From: a bacterium
Lineage (GTDB): Bacteria; Myxococcota_A; Bradymonadia; UBA7976; UBA1532
NCBI GenBank assembly: GCA_030426085.1
Contig: JAUHYW010000003.1
Location: forward strand, 55,343 to 119,342
Length of the DNA stretch: 64,000 nucleotides
Reading direction: 5' to 3'
Both the position numbers and the translations under genes were made by a program. The notes under the pieces are model-generated. The model did not search any database. It was not told the DNA's origin and worked only from the letters and a program-made list of their open reading frames with translations. Each line of letters opens with the position of its first letter. Position 1 is the stretch's first letter. Positions 1 to 8,234 of this stretch are shown piece by piece.

Positions 1-285
1 CAGCAGCGCCTTCGGCGGCCGCTTCGGCAGCCCGGGCACCGAGCGCAGGTAGCCGGCGAGGTCGTCGAACTCGGCCTTCTCGCCGAAGCCGACCTCCACG
101 AACGGCCACGGGCCGCCCCCGTGGGGCACGAAGACCACCGGCATGCGGACGGCCGGCGTCGGCCGCGTCGGGCCGCGCGTCGGCTCGCCGCCGGCCTCGT
201 CGGTGCAGCCGGCGGCGACGGCCGACGCCGCGAGCAGGCCGATCGCCTCGCGGCGGGTGAGCGGGGGGGTCGGGGGGTCGGTCAT
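1..285 (-). CDS. Tat-exported DODA-type extradiol dioxygenase-like protein (3' end beyond window)
   Basis: Only the first 95 codons lie in the window; the gene continues past base 1. The N-terminus carries a twin-arginine pair (TRREAIGLL) and then a hydrophobic stretch ending in AAGC, so it looks like a Tat substrate that is also lipidated at Cys27. The mature part reads MPVVFVPHGGGPWPF and later LPKRPPKALL, which matches the start of class III (LigB/DODA) extradiol dioxygenases, where the early His is a metal ligand. The family normally opens catechol-type rings in the cytoplasm, so export is unusual. The start is the ATG at 285. The metal site cannot be completed from this fragment. Confidence 0.65.
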   Translation of the reverse strand, partial: MTDPPTPPLTRREAIGLLAASAVAAGCTDEAGGEPTRGPTRPTPAVRMPVVFVPHGGGPWPFVEVGFGEKAEFDDLAGYLRSVPGLPKRPPKALL

Positions 286-444
286 GGGGGCTCCGCGTCT
301 TCGGCGTGGGTGCGCGTCCTCGGGGGGGTTCGTCGCCCGCCCGGCGTCGGTTACGTGCGCGGCGCAGCCCGCCGGCTGCAACCCGGCAGCGGCATTCGGC
401 GTCTCTGATCCCACGCGGGGCGACGCCCCCCGCCCGGAGACCCC

Positions 445-702
445 ATGCGCCACAAGATCCAGAAGCTGCTCGACGACAAGGTCAACCCGATGGTGGCCCA
501 GCACGGCGGGCAGATCGATTTGATCGACTACGTCAACCGCACCGCCTACATCCGCATGTCGGGGGGCTGTCAGGGCTGCTCGGCGTCCAAGGCGACGCTC
601 AAGCAGGGGGTCGAGAAGGCGATCTTCGAAGCCTTCCCCCGGGTGAAGCAGGTCGTCGACGTCACCGACCATCAGGCCGGGGACAACCCCTACTACGCCT
701 GA
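445..702 (+). CDS. NifU C-terminal-domain (Nfu) Fe-S scaffold protein
   Basis: This 85-residue protein is a single Nfu domain. It has the family pattern of an N-terminal helix, a strand ending in DYVNRTAYIRMSGGCQGC, and the Cys42-x-x-Cys45 pair that binds a transient [4Fe-4S] cluster in the dimer. Such proteins hand clusters to apo-enzymes in the cytoplasm. The A-type domain found in E. coli NfuA is absent, so this is the minimal form. A GGAG Shine-Dalgarno lies 9 bases upstream of the ATG. It is divergent from the dioxygenase gene and convergent with the gene at 719-1924. No other Isc or Suf genes are in the window. Confidence 0.9.
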   Translation: MRHKIQKLLDDKVNPMVAQHGGQIDLIDYVNRTAYIRMSGGCQGCSASKATLKQGVEKAIFEAFPRVKQVVDVTDHQAGDNPYYA

Positions 703-723
703 CGGGCGGCCGAGCCGCTCAGG
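698..723. terminator. Bidirectional hairpin between convergent genes
   Basis: CCTGA pairs with TCAGG and GCGGC pairs with GCCGC around a CGA loop, with a 3-base bulge (CGG). The stem contains the stop codons of both the Nfu gene and the convergent 719-1924 gene. There is no T-tract, so termination is inferred from position. Confidence 0.4.
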
Positions 724-1924
724 CCCCCAGCAGGCGGCGTACGGCGTCGTCGAGCGAGCCCTCGGCCTTCTCCGCCTCGCCGGGGGGCGAGGCCGCCGCG
801 AGGCCATCGCTCGACTCGACCCCCACCCGCTCGCCGAGGCTCTCCAGCGCCCGCTGCTCGGCGGTCAGCATCTGCACCCGACCCTCGTCGCGGGCCACCG
901 CCGCCGCCTGGGCCGAGATGCTGGCGTCGAGCCGGGCGAGGCGGGCGGCCAGGTCGGCCCGCAGCCGCCGCTGGGTGGCCAGGGCCCGCCGGCGGGCCTC
1001 CACCGCTTCGAACTCCGCCGCCAGCCGCTTGCGCTGCTTGATCGTGCGCCCGGCGAGCGCCCGGTTCAGCGCCCGGGCCAGCGCGTCGGCGGTCTCGGCC
1101 GGCCCCAGGGCCGACAGCGCGTCGGCGACCACCACCGAGGTCGGCGAGTGGTCGCCGCCCGCCCGCACCGCCTCGGCGATCACCCCCACCAGGTGCCGCA
1201 TGCGGCGCACGTCGAGCATCAGCCCGTCGGTGCCCGGCGCGGCGGGGATCGAGTCGCCGACGACCCCCTGCTCGTCCAGATCGAAGCGCCCGCCGAAGGT
1301 CCGCCCCTCGGCGTGGGCCGCGGCCAGGGTGCGGCAGGCGGTGAGCACGTGGGCCGCCCACTCGGCGGTCGTCATCCCGCCCAGGGGGCGGGTGTCGGGC
1401 CGGGGGAAGTCCACGTCGGTCGGGTTGTCGGCCACCGGCGCGTCGTCGATCGCCCGGTCGAGGGAGGTGTCGCCGCCGTCGGCGAAGTCGATCGTGCTCT
1501 CGGGCCCCGCCGACAGCGAGACGCTGCGGTAGCGGCGGGCCATGTCCTCGGCGAAGTCGGCGGTGGCCGAGGGGTCGTCGAGGCCGTCGAGGCTGTCGAA
1601 GACCACCCCCGGGGTCAGCTCGGCCTGCGCCAGGCGGGTGGCCTCGGCCCGCAGCGCGTCCCGGGTCGCCCCGTCGAGCAGCGGCGCCGACTCGTCGAAG
1701 CCCAGGGTGCGCTCGATCTCGTCGATCTCGTCGAAGTCGTCGTCGCCGCCCAGCGGCGGGGCGATGCCGACCGGACCATCGGGCGGGATCAGCTCGGCGG
1801 TGCCCGGGCGGGGGCGGCGGGCCCCGAAGGCCGCGGCCGCCGACCCGCCGATCTGCTCGATGGGCGCGGTGTCCCGCCGGTCGGGCAGCGGGGGGTCTCT
1901 CTCGGCGTCCTCGTAGTCGCTCAT
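719..1924 (-). CDS. Hypothetical protein with C-terminal coiled coil
   Basis: I do not recognise this 401-residue protein. It has no signal peptide or membrane segment. The N-terminal third is acidic and low in complexity (runs such as DDDFDEIDEIE). From about residue 265 to 365 the sequence is Ala/Arg/Leu/Glu-rich with heptad-like spacing (ARALNRALAGR, RLRADLAARLARLDASI), so a long helical coiled coil is likely. The start at 1924 is preceded by GGAGAGGAGCGAGG, a good ribosome-binding site. It lies 41 bases downstream of the beta-propeller lipoprotein gene on the same strand and may be co-transcribed with it. Confidence 0.75.
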   Translation of the reverse strand: MSDYEDAERDPPLPDRRDTAPIEQIGGSAAAAFGARRPRPGTAELIPPDGPVGIAPPLGGDDDFDEIDEIERTLGFDESAPLLDGATRDALRAEATRLAQAELTPGVVFDSLDGLDDPSATADFAEDMARRYRSVSLSAGPESTIDFADGGDTSLDRAIDDAPVADNPTDVDFPRPDTRPLGGMTTAEWAAHVLTACRTLAAAHAEGRTFGGRFDLDEQGVVGDSIPAAPGTDGLMLDVRRMRHLVGVIAEAVRAGGDHSPTSVVVADALSALGPAETADALARALNRALAGRTIKQRKRLAAEFEAVEARRRALATQRRLRADLAARLARLDASISAQAAAVARDEGRVQMLTAEQRALESLGERVGVESSDGLAAASPPGEAEKAEGSLDDAVRRLLGA

Positions 1925-1965
1925 CCTCGCTCCTCTCCCCCGCGGTCCCCCCGCGCCTCCGCTCA

Positions 1966-3990
1966 TCATGGCAGCAGATGCAGGATGAATCCGTCACTGC
2001 TGCCGTGACTGTCCACCCGCCCCGCCGCGCCGAAGTCGACGCCCCGGGTGCCGAAGATGCGCCCGACCACCGCGATGTGCCCCGTGGGGGCCACCGCGAC
2101 GTCCAGGGCCACCTCGCTGTTGTCGGTGCCGAACCGGTTACCGTAGAGGAACCGCCCCTCGGGGGTCAGCTTGACCACGTACACGTCGGTGCGCCCCGCG
2201 CTGCGCAGCGGCGGCCCGTCGCCGAAGCGGGCCTCGCCGGCCAGGGGCCCCACCAGGTGGATGTTGCCCTCGGCGTCGAGCGCGATGGCGCTCCAGGTGT
2301 TGGTGTCGAAGTCGGTCTCGAACTGATCCGCCGCGTCCCCGTAGGCCGCCACCCAGCGCACGTTGTCGTCGGCGTCGAACGCCGCGAGGAAGATGTCCCG
2401 CTCGCCGGCCCCCCGCACCTCGACCCCCTCGAAGGTCACGTCCCCGGTGAAGGCCCCGTGCAGCACGAAGCCGCCCCCGGCGGGGTCGTAGGCCAGATCG
2501 TAGGCCAGATCCTCGTCCGGGCCGCCGTAGCGCCGGCTCCAGATGTGATCGCCGAAGCCGTCGAGCCGGGCCAGGTAGATGTCCCGCCCCCCGGCGCTGA
2601 CCAGCGGCCCGCCGCCGAAGTCGACCGTCTCCTCGAAGCGGCCGGCCACCAGCAGGTCGCCGTCGGCGGTGGGCGCGACGCCGAATCCGTAGTCGTCGCC
2701 CGGCCCGCCGAAGCGCTTCGAGAAGACGTGGGCCCCGGTGCGCCCGTCGAGCTTGAGCACGAAGGCGTCGCGCAGCCCGGCGCTCTCGAAGGGGCCGCTG
2801 CCGAAGTCGACGACGCCGGTGAACGCGCCCGTGATCAGGACATCGCCCGCCGCGTCGGTGGCGATGCGCTCGGCCCGATCGGGATCGCGGCCGCCGAACA
2901 TGCGGCTCCAGATGAAGCCCCCGTCGGGGTCGAGCTTGGCCACGAAGATGTCGTCGGTGCCGACCCCGTCGTGCAGCTCGCCGCCGAACGAGATGGTGCC
3001 GAAGGCCCGGCCGAGCAGCAGCAGGTTGCCGTCGGGGCCGACGATGATCTGGGTCGCGTACTGATTGCTCGAGTCGCCGTACAGCCGGCTCCACAGGGGG
3101 TTGCCGAAGCGGTCGAACTTGGCCAGGACGATGTCGTGCTTGTCCCCGTCGGGGTCGAGCACCTCGCCGGTGAGGTTGACCGTGCCCTCGATGTCACCGA
3201 GCAGGTACACATTGCCCTCGGCGTCGACCGCCACGCTGCGGGCGTTCTCCCCCAGCTCGGTGCCGAAGGCCAGGCTCCAGTTGTCGGCGCAGGCCGGGGT
3301 CACCCCGTCGCAGTTCTCGTCCAGCTCGGCGGTGCGGCAGTCCTCGGCCCCCGGGATGACCTGCCCCTCGCACGGCCCGAAGGCGGCGCCGTCCTCCTGG
3401 CAGGTGCGGGTGCCCTCGACGCAGACCCCGACCCCGATCGTGCGCCGGGGGCCGTCGTAGCAGGCCTCGGTCTCGCCGGGGGTGCACACCGGGCCCATGT
3501 CCAGCGGGGGCAGGATCGACATGTCGACCGGCGGGCCGGCGTCGGGGCCGCCCGGGCCGGCGTCGGGGTCGTCGGGCGCCGGCGGCTGCAAGCCCGAGAT
3601 CCAATCCCGGATGCAGGCGATCTCGGCCTCGGAGAGCGCCGGCATGGCCAGGGGCATGCGGCTGCCGCACTCGGGCGCGTCGAGCACCTTGGTGTACATC
3701 AGGCTGCCGGTCGGGTCGGACGGATCGGCCAGCAGCCCGGCGCACTGCTGCGCCTCGGCGAGCACCACCCGGTCGTCGACCCCCGGCGAGACCAGATCGA
3801 GCCCCGCCGCGCTGGTGCCGCCGCCGTGGCAGATGTCGCCGCCGCACTTGTTCTCGAAGATGACCGCCACGTCGCAGCCATCGGGCCCGGCGTCGACGCC
3901 CCCGTCGCCGTCCACCGCCGAGTCCCCGTCACAGCCGGCGCTCGCGATCACCGCGAGCGCGCAGAAGAGCCGGAGCAGGCGCAGCTCCAT
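1966..3990 (-). CDS. Lipoprotein with cytochrome-c-like head and seven SBBP beta-propeller repeats
   Basis: The protein has 674 residues. The signal peptide ends ASAGC with Cys20 as the lipidation site, followed by an Asp/Gly linker. Residues about 40-140 resemble the c-type cytochrome domains of myxobacterial lipoproteins (later CGSRMP and LSEAEIACIRDWI), but the haem motif is CGGDICH, a CX4CH spacing rather than CXXCH. A short Cys-rich MopE-like stretch follows (ENCDG). The C-terminal 400 residues hold seven SBBP repeats of the form G-x-F-x-G-x-V-x-F-G ... D-I-F-V-A-K-L-D, enough for a seven-bladed propeller. It is probably surface-anchored. The start at 3990 is chosen because it gives a clean signal peptide behind GGGGGGAA. 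Confidence 0.85.
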   Translation of the reverse strand: MELRLLRLFCALAVIASAGCDGDSAVDGDGGVDAGPDGCDVAVIFENKCGGDICHGGGTSAAGLDLVSPGVDDRVVLAEAQQCAGLLADPSDPTGSLMYTKVLDAPECGSRMPLAMPALSEAEIACIRDWISGLQPPAPDDPDAGPGGPDAGPPVDMSILPPLDMGPVCTPGETEACYDGPRRTIGVGVCVEGTRTCQEDGAAFGPCEGQVIPGAEDCRTAELDENCDGVTPACADNWSLAFGTELGENARSVAVDAEGNVYLLGDIEGTVNLTGEVLDPDGDKHDIVLAKFDRFGNPLWSRLYGDSSNQYATQIIVGPDGNLLLLGRAFGTISFGGELHDGVGTDDIFVAKLDPDGGFIWSRMFGGRDPDRAERIATDAAGDVLITGAFTGVVDFGSGPFESAGLRDAFVLKLDGRTGAHVFSKRFGGPGDDYGFGVAPTADGDLLVAGRFEETVDFGGGPLVSAGGRDIYLARLDGFGDHIWSRRYGGPDEDLAYDLAYDPAGGGFVLHGAFTGDVTFEGVEVRGAGERDIFLAAFDADDNVRWVAAYGDAADQFETDFDTNTWSAIALDAEGNIHLVGPLAGEARFGDGPPLRSAGRTDVYVVKLTPEGRFLYGNRFGTDNSEVALDVAVAPTGHIAVVGRIFGTRGVDFGAAGRVDSHGSSDGFILHLLP

Positions 3991-4048
3991 CACGCATTCC
4001 CCCCGAGAATACAAGTCAGCAGATGTCGTTTTGTGTGGGCGGTCGGGC

Positions 4049-5401
4049 TCACAGCCCCGACAGCGGCCCCGAGCCGAACTGCGGATCGCCGAAGACATCC
4101 TCGTCGATGCCGTAGGCGTGCAGCAGCGAGACCATCAGGTGATTGTGAGGCACCCGCCCGTCGCGGTCCAGAAAGCGGCCGGTCTCGAAGTGCCCGCCGC
4201 CGCTGCCGGCGAGCACATAGGGCATGTCCATCCGGTCGTGGTTGTTGCCCTTCGACTGCTCGTTGGTCCACAGGATCACGGTGTTGTCGAACACCGTGCC
4301 GTCCCCCTCGGGGATGGCCTTCAGCGCGTCGATCAGGTAGGCGAACTGGTCGCTGTACCACTGGTTGATGCGGGTGTTCTGGGCCACCTTCACCCGGTCT
4401 TCGTCGCCCTTGTGGGCCAGCGGGTGATGCCCCTCGCGAATGTCGTCGCCCAGCCAGTCGAAGACGACCTCCGAGGTCGAGCGGGTCCACATCAGGCTGG
4501 CCACCCGGGTCAGATCGCAGGCGAAGGCCATCGCGATCAGATCCATCTGCAAGCGGCCGATCATCGGGATCGCGCTCGAGCGCAGCGGGTCGAGCGCGCC
4601 CGAGATGTCGAGCGGCTGGCAGGCCCCCTCGAAGCGCACGGTGTCCTTGCCGAGCCGCTCCTGGATCGAGGCGATCGAGGCCATGTGGGCGTCGAGCTTG
4701 AGCCGGTCCTCGGCGCCGAGCTTCGCGTGCAGGCCCCGGTACTGGCCCATCACCGCGTCGAGCACCCGCTGGCGGCGGGCCTCGAGCCGCTGCTTGCCGG
4801 CGTCGTCGTCCGACCCCACGTCGCCGAAGACCCGGGCGTACATCACCGACGGGTCGTTCTCCGGGGGGATGGGCCGCCCCGGGCCGCGGTAGCAGATGCG
4901 GCTCTTGACGTCGCTGCCGTCGACGTGCACCCCGAACTCCAGCGAGCGGAAGCGGGCGTCGCCGGCGATGTGATCGGCGATCTTCTGGTCGATGCTGATG
5001 CCGTTGGCCCAGCCGGCCGACAGCCCGGCGTCGCCGGGGAAGGTGCCCTCCTGCAGCGGCCAGGCGGTGAGGCACTGGCCGGTGCCCTTCTGGTGGGCGT
5101 CCCCCGGCCCCGACAGCGACGAGATCAGGTCGACCCCGCCGACGACGTTGATGTCGGCCTTGTGCCGCTCGAGCGGCTGGAGGATGGGGGACAGCGTCCA
5201 GTCCCGCTCGCCGCCGGTGGGCCAGAAGTTGGCCGGCACCGTGCCGTTGGGGGTGTACCAGACGATGAACCGCTTGGGCGGCGTGGCCCCCTGGGCCCGG
5301 GCGAGCCGGGGGCGCATGGCGTCGAGGAAGGGCAGGGCGACCATCGCCCCGCCGAGGCCGCGCAGGACGGCCCGTCGGCTCATGGGCTTGCGCAGGATCA
5401 T
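4049..5401 (-). CDS. DUF1552 family Tat-exported protein
   Basis: The 450-residue protein begins with a twin-arginine signal (MSRRAVLRGLGGAMVALPFL) and continues FIVWYTPNGTVPANFWPTG, the characteristic opening of DUF1552. The body keeps the family motifs around GVDLISS, HQKGTGQCLTAWP and VILWTNEQSKGNNHD. DUF1552 proteins are exported and almost always sit beside DUF1592 proteins in Myxococcota and Planctomycetes; their activity is not established. The ATG at 5401 is one base downstream of the DUF1592 stop codon and has GGGAGGGGAG ahead of it, so the two are one operon. Confidence 0.92.
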   Translation of the reverse strand: MILRKPMSRRAVLRGLGGAMVALPFLDAMRPRLARAQGATPPKRFIVWYTPNGTVPANFWPTGGERDWTLSPILQPLERHKADINVVGGVDLISSLSGPGDAHQKGTGQCLTAWPLQEGTFPGDAGLSAGWANGISIDQKIADHIAGDARFRSLEFGVHVDGSDVKSRICYRGPGRPIPPENDPSVMYARVFGDVGSDDDAGKQRLEARRQRVLDAVMGQYRGLHAKLGAEDRLKLDAHMASIASIQERLGKDTVRFEGACQPLDISGALDPLRSSAIPMIGRLQMDLIAMAFACDLTRVASLMWTRSTSEVVFDWLGDDIREGHHPLAHKGDEDRVKVAQNTRINQWYSDQFAYLIDALKAIPEGDGTVFDNTVILWTNEQSKGNNHDRMDMPYVLAGSGGGHFETGRFLDRDGRVPHNHLMVSLLHAYGIDEDVFGDPQFGSGPLSGL

Positions 5402-5402
5402 C

Positions 5403-7154
5403 TCACTCCCCTCCCGGCGCGACGACCGTCCGGTAGCGGAACGCGTCGGTCTGGGTCAGGGCCACGAGCAGCGACTTGACGTCGCGCCCCGAGGCCTCGA
5501 AGTCGAGGGCCAGGCTGTCGAGGGTGCAGGCGTCGGCGTCGGTCTCGGCCCGGCCGTGGCCGTAGCGGAACCACTGCTTGATCACGCAGTCGCGCACCTG
5601 GGTGCTCTCGGCGAGGCGGTGGGCCATCTCGGCGGTGCCGTCGAACGGCCCGTCGATGTCGGCCGTCTCGTGGAAGACGCCGGTGGCGTCGATGGGCTGG
5701 CCGTTCTGGGTCTCGCGGAACCGCCCCAGGCCGTCGAACTGCTCGAAGCCGAAGCCGATGGCGTCGATGAGCCGGTGGCAGCCGGCGCACAGCGGGTCGG
5801 CCTCGTGCTGGGCGTACTGCTGGCGGGTGGTCAGCGTGTCGTCGACCAGCGGCGCCTCGGGCACGACATCCGGCGGCGGCGGCGGGATCTGACACAACAG
5901 CCGCTCGCGCACGAACAGGCCCCGGTGCACCGGCGAGCTGCCGTCGGGCTTGGCGTGGTGGGCCAGCAGCCCCGCCTGAGTCAGGAAGCCGGCGTAGCGC
6001 GCGGGGTCCAGATCGACCGGCTCGAAGCCCTCGCCGGCGGGCCCCGACACGCCGTAGAAGGCGGCCAGCTCGGCGTTCATCATCGAGTACGGGGCGGTGA
6101 ACAGGGCCTCCATGGTGCCGGCGCCGTCGAAGACGACGTGCTCCACGAACGCCTCGGCCTCCTCCTGCAGCAGCGGCAGCAGGTGCTCGTCGTAGTCGGG
6201 GTAGACCGCGTGGTCCTTGCCCGACGAGGCGATGTGCTCGATCTCGTCGAAGCCGAGCCACTGGCGGTGGAAGTTGCGCACCGCCTCCCGGGCCCGGGGG
6301 GCCACCGAGAGCCGGCGGGCCTGCTCCTCGATCTGGGTCGGCGTGCGCAGGGCGTCGGCCGCCGCCGCGTCGAGCAGCACCTGATCGGGCATGGTGTTCC
6401 AGAAGAGGTACGACAGCCGGCTGGCCATCTCGTAGCCGGTCAGCTCGACCACCGCGCCCGGCGCGGCCTCGGCGTCGCGGCCGAACTCCACCCGATACAG
6501 GAAATGCGGCGACTGCAGCATCGCCTCGATGACGAGGCTCAGCCCGGCGGCCGGGTCGTACGCCCCCTCGCCGAGCCCGACGCCCTCCGCGAAGAGCCCG
6601 GTGTGCAGGGTGACCTCGGCGGCGGTCAGCGGCCGACGGAACGCGCGCAGGCCGAAGGTCTGCACGAAGGCCCGGGCCGAGGCCCCGCAGGCCTCGCGGT
6701 CGACCGGATCGACGCAGCCGGCGAGGCGCTCCACCTGCCGTCTCGCGTATGTCTCGGCGAGGCGCTCGGCGGCCGACAGGTAGTTCTCGGCGAGCACCGG
6801 GCTGACCGACAGGGCGGCGGCCTGATTGTCGAAGCCGCCGGCCTCCTCGTCGGGGGGGAAGGCCCGGGCGGGGCGGGTATTGTCGCCGAGGAGCTGGAAG
6901 ACCGTATTGTCGTACTCGACCCGGGTCAGCCGCCGCAGCGGGGCCGGGCCGGGTCGGATCTGGTCGGTGCAGCTCGCGGGGGTCTCGGTGGCGGGCGGCG
7001 GCGCGGTGGTCGGCTCTTCGGCCTCGCAGCCGGCGAAGATCGGCGCGAGCAGCGCGGCGACCACGACGGCGATACGACGGCGGGCGTCGACCGGTCGACG
7101 GCCGATCGGCAGAGCCCCCGACGCGCAGACAGCAGGCGTGGGCATGGATTTCAT
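5403..7154 (-). CDS. DUF1592/DUF1588-type c-cytochrome lipoprotein
   Basis: This 583-residue lipoprotein (lipobox APIFAGC) has the usual order of domains: DUF1587 (LRRLTRVEYDNTVFQLLGD), DUF1595 (FGLRAFRRPLTAAEV), DUF1592 (YEMASRLSYLFWNTMPD), DUF1588 with a haem-binding CAGCH near residue 460, and a DUF1585 tail. In Planctomycetes and myxobacteria these proteins are predicted exported haem proteins paired with DUF1552; polysaccharide breakdown has been suggested but not proved. It is the first gene of the pair. Two in-frame ATGs (7154 and 7145) are possible starts and neither has a strong ribosome-binding site. The upstream region is AT-rich for this genome and probably holds the promoter. Confidence 0.9.
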   Translation of the reverse strand: MKSMPTPAVCASGALPIGRRPVDARRRIAVVVAALLAPIFAGCEAEEPTTAPPPATETPASCTDQIRPGPAPLRRLTRVEYDNTVFQLLGDNTRPARAFPPDEEAGGFDNQAAALSVSPVLAENYLSAAERLAETYARRQVERLAGCVDPVDREACGASARAFVQTFGLRAFRRPLTAAEVTLHTGLFAEGVGLGEGAYDPAAGLSLVIEAMLQSPHFLYRVEFGRDAEAAPGAVVELTGYEMASRLSYLFWNTMPDQVLLDAAAADALRTPTQIEEQARRLSVAPRAREAVRNFHRQWLGFDEIEHIASSGKDHAVYPDYDEHLLPLLQEEAEAFVEHVVFDGAGTMEALFTAPYSMMNAELAAFYGVSGPAGEGFEPVDLDPARYAGFLTQAGLLAHHAKPDGSSPVHRGLFVRERLLCQIPPPPPDVVPEAPLVDDTLTTRQQYAQHEADPLCAGCHRLIDAIGFGFEQFDGLGRFRETQNGQPIDATGVFHETADIDGPFDGTAEMAHRLAESTQVRDCVIKQWFRYGHGRAETDADACTLDSLALDFEASGRDVKSLLVALTQTDAFRYRTVVAPGGE

Positions 7155-7237
7155 CTCGGTGATACGACGTCCTGCGGACGATAGATCGAATACTTAATAA
7201 GAGGCACAACTGTAGTCGGTAGACGCTCGGCGGATCA

Positions 7238-7254
7238 AATCGGTCACACCGATT
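7238..7254. promoter_or_regulatory. Inverted repeat upstream of the DUF1592/DUF1552 operon
   Basis: AATCGGT and ACCGATT form perfect 7-base arms around CAC. The site lies about 85 bases upstream of the DUF1592 start and behind the thioesterase stop codon. An operator fits the spacing. A weak terminator for upstream transcripts is the alternative. Confidence 0.4.
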
Positions 7255-7329
7255 ACGGCACTCTTCGGGCGTCGGCCGCCTCGTCGGGCCGCAGCCGCCG
7301 GGCCTCGGAGCGCAGTGCGCAGGCCCGGT

Positions 7330-8115
7330 TCACCGAAGGCGGGCCGCCTCAGCGGCGAGGTCGGCGCGCAGGCGATCGAGCAGCTCGGGGCGCTCGAGGA
7401 GGTAGAAGTGCCCCCCGGGGTGGGGCTCGATCGCCGTCGGGCCCCGGGTGACCGCCTGCCACTGCGCCATCCGGGCCGGGTCGAGGGCCTGATCGTGCAC
7501 CCCGTAGCACACCGTCAGGGGGCAGCTCAGCCGGGGGTCGAGGTCGACCCGATACGCCTCGGAGGCGGCCAGATCGGCCCGCAGGGCGGGCAGCATCATC
7601 GCCAGCAGCTCGGGCACCGCCCGGAGCTGGGCCGGGATGCCGCCGTAGGTGGCGTCGATCGCGTCGACGAGCGGGCCGTCGGGCAGGTGCGACACCGGGG
7701 GGCGGATGTCGGGCAGGTGCGGCGGGCGGCGGGCGGAGACGATCAGGCGGGTCGGCGGCGCGCCCGCGGCGTGCATGCGGCGGGCGACCTCGTAGGCCAC
7801 CGCGCTGCCCAGGCTGTGGCCGAGCAGGATCGTGGGCAGGGGGCGCAGGGTCGACAGCGCGGCGAAGGCCCCGTCGGCGATGGCCTGCACCGTGGTCAGC
7901 GGACGGGCGGCGAGGGTGGTCTCGCGCCCCGGCCGGCGCACGGGGCACAGAGCGACGCCGTCCGGCATGTGTCGGGCCCAGCGGACGAACGGCGCCGCGC
8001 CGCTGCCGGCGTGGGCGAAGCACACCAGCCGCAGGACGTCGGCCGGGCGGGCCTCGGGGCGAGGCAGCCACTGCGCCGGCGGCACCTGCGCGGGGTTCGG
8101 CTGGGTGGTCTTCAT
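7330..8115 (-). CDS. Type II thioesterase (GrsT/RifR-like alpha/beta hydrolase)
   Basis: The 261-residue protein shows LVCFAHAGSGA at the oxyanion strand, the nucleophile elbow GHSLGS (Ser101), Asp208 in GVHDQ and His236 in PGGHFYL, which completes a Ser-Asp-His triad. This is the pattern of type II thioesterases that hydrolyse stalled acyl groups from the carrier proteins of NRPS and PKS systems. No NRPS, PKS or carrier protein is visible in the window, so its partner is elsewhere or its substrate differs. The ATG at 8115 is chosen over an upstream alternative because GGAG precedes it. Confidence 0.9.
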   Translation of the reverse strand: MKTTQPNPAQVPPAQWLPRPEARPADVLRLVCFAHAGSGAAPFVRWARHMPDGVALCPVRRPGRETTLAARPLTTVQAIADGAFAALSTLRPLPTILLGHSLGSAVAYEVARRMHAAGAPPTRLIVSARRPPHLPDIRPPVSHLPDGPLVDAIDATYGGIPAQLRAVPELLAMMLPALRADLAASEAYRVDLDPRLSCPLTVCYGVHDQALDPARMAQWQAVTRGPTAIEPHPGGHFYLLERPELLDRLRADLAAEAARLR

Positions 8116-8177
8116 GGGTCGGCTCCGGCGGGTCGGGGTCGGCGTCGGGCGGGGGTATATCACGCCGGAGGCGCTGG

Positions 8178-8206
8178 TTGCCGCTCGCCCGGCTGCCGGA
8201 TACGCT
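8178..8206 (+). promoter_or_regulatory. Possible sigma-70-type promoter for the 8235 lipoprotein gene
   Basis: TTGCCG and TACGCT are separated by 17 bases and lie about 30 bases upstream of the start codon. Each box matches the consensus at four of six positions. Support is moderate because GC-rich DNA gives few alternatives but also weak boxes. Confidence 0.3.
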
Positions 8207-8234
8207 CCCCGGGACGCAACCGCATTCGGGAATC

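Noticed and set aside
1978..4368. Long plus-strand open frame opposite the beta-propeller and DUF1552 genes
   Set aside because: The opposite strand encodes clear SBBP repeats and DUF1552 motifs; the plus-strand translation has no recognisable motif.
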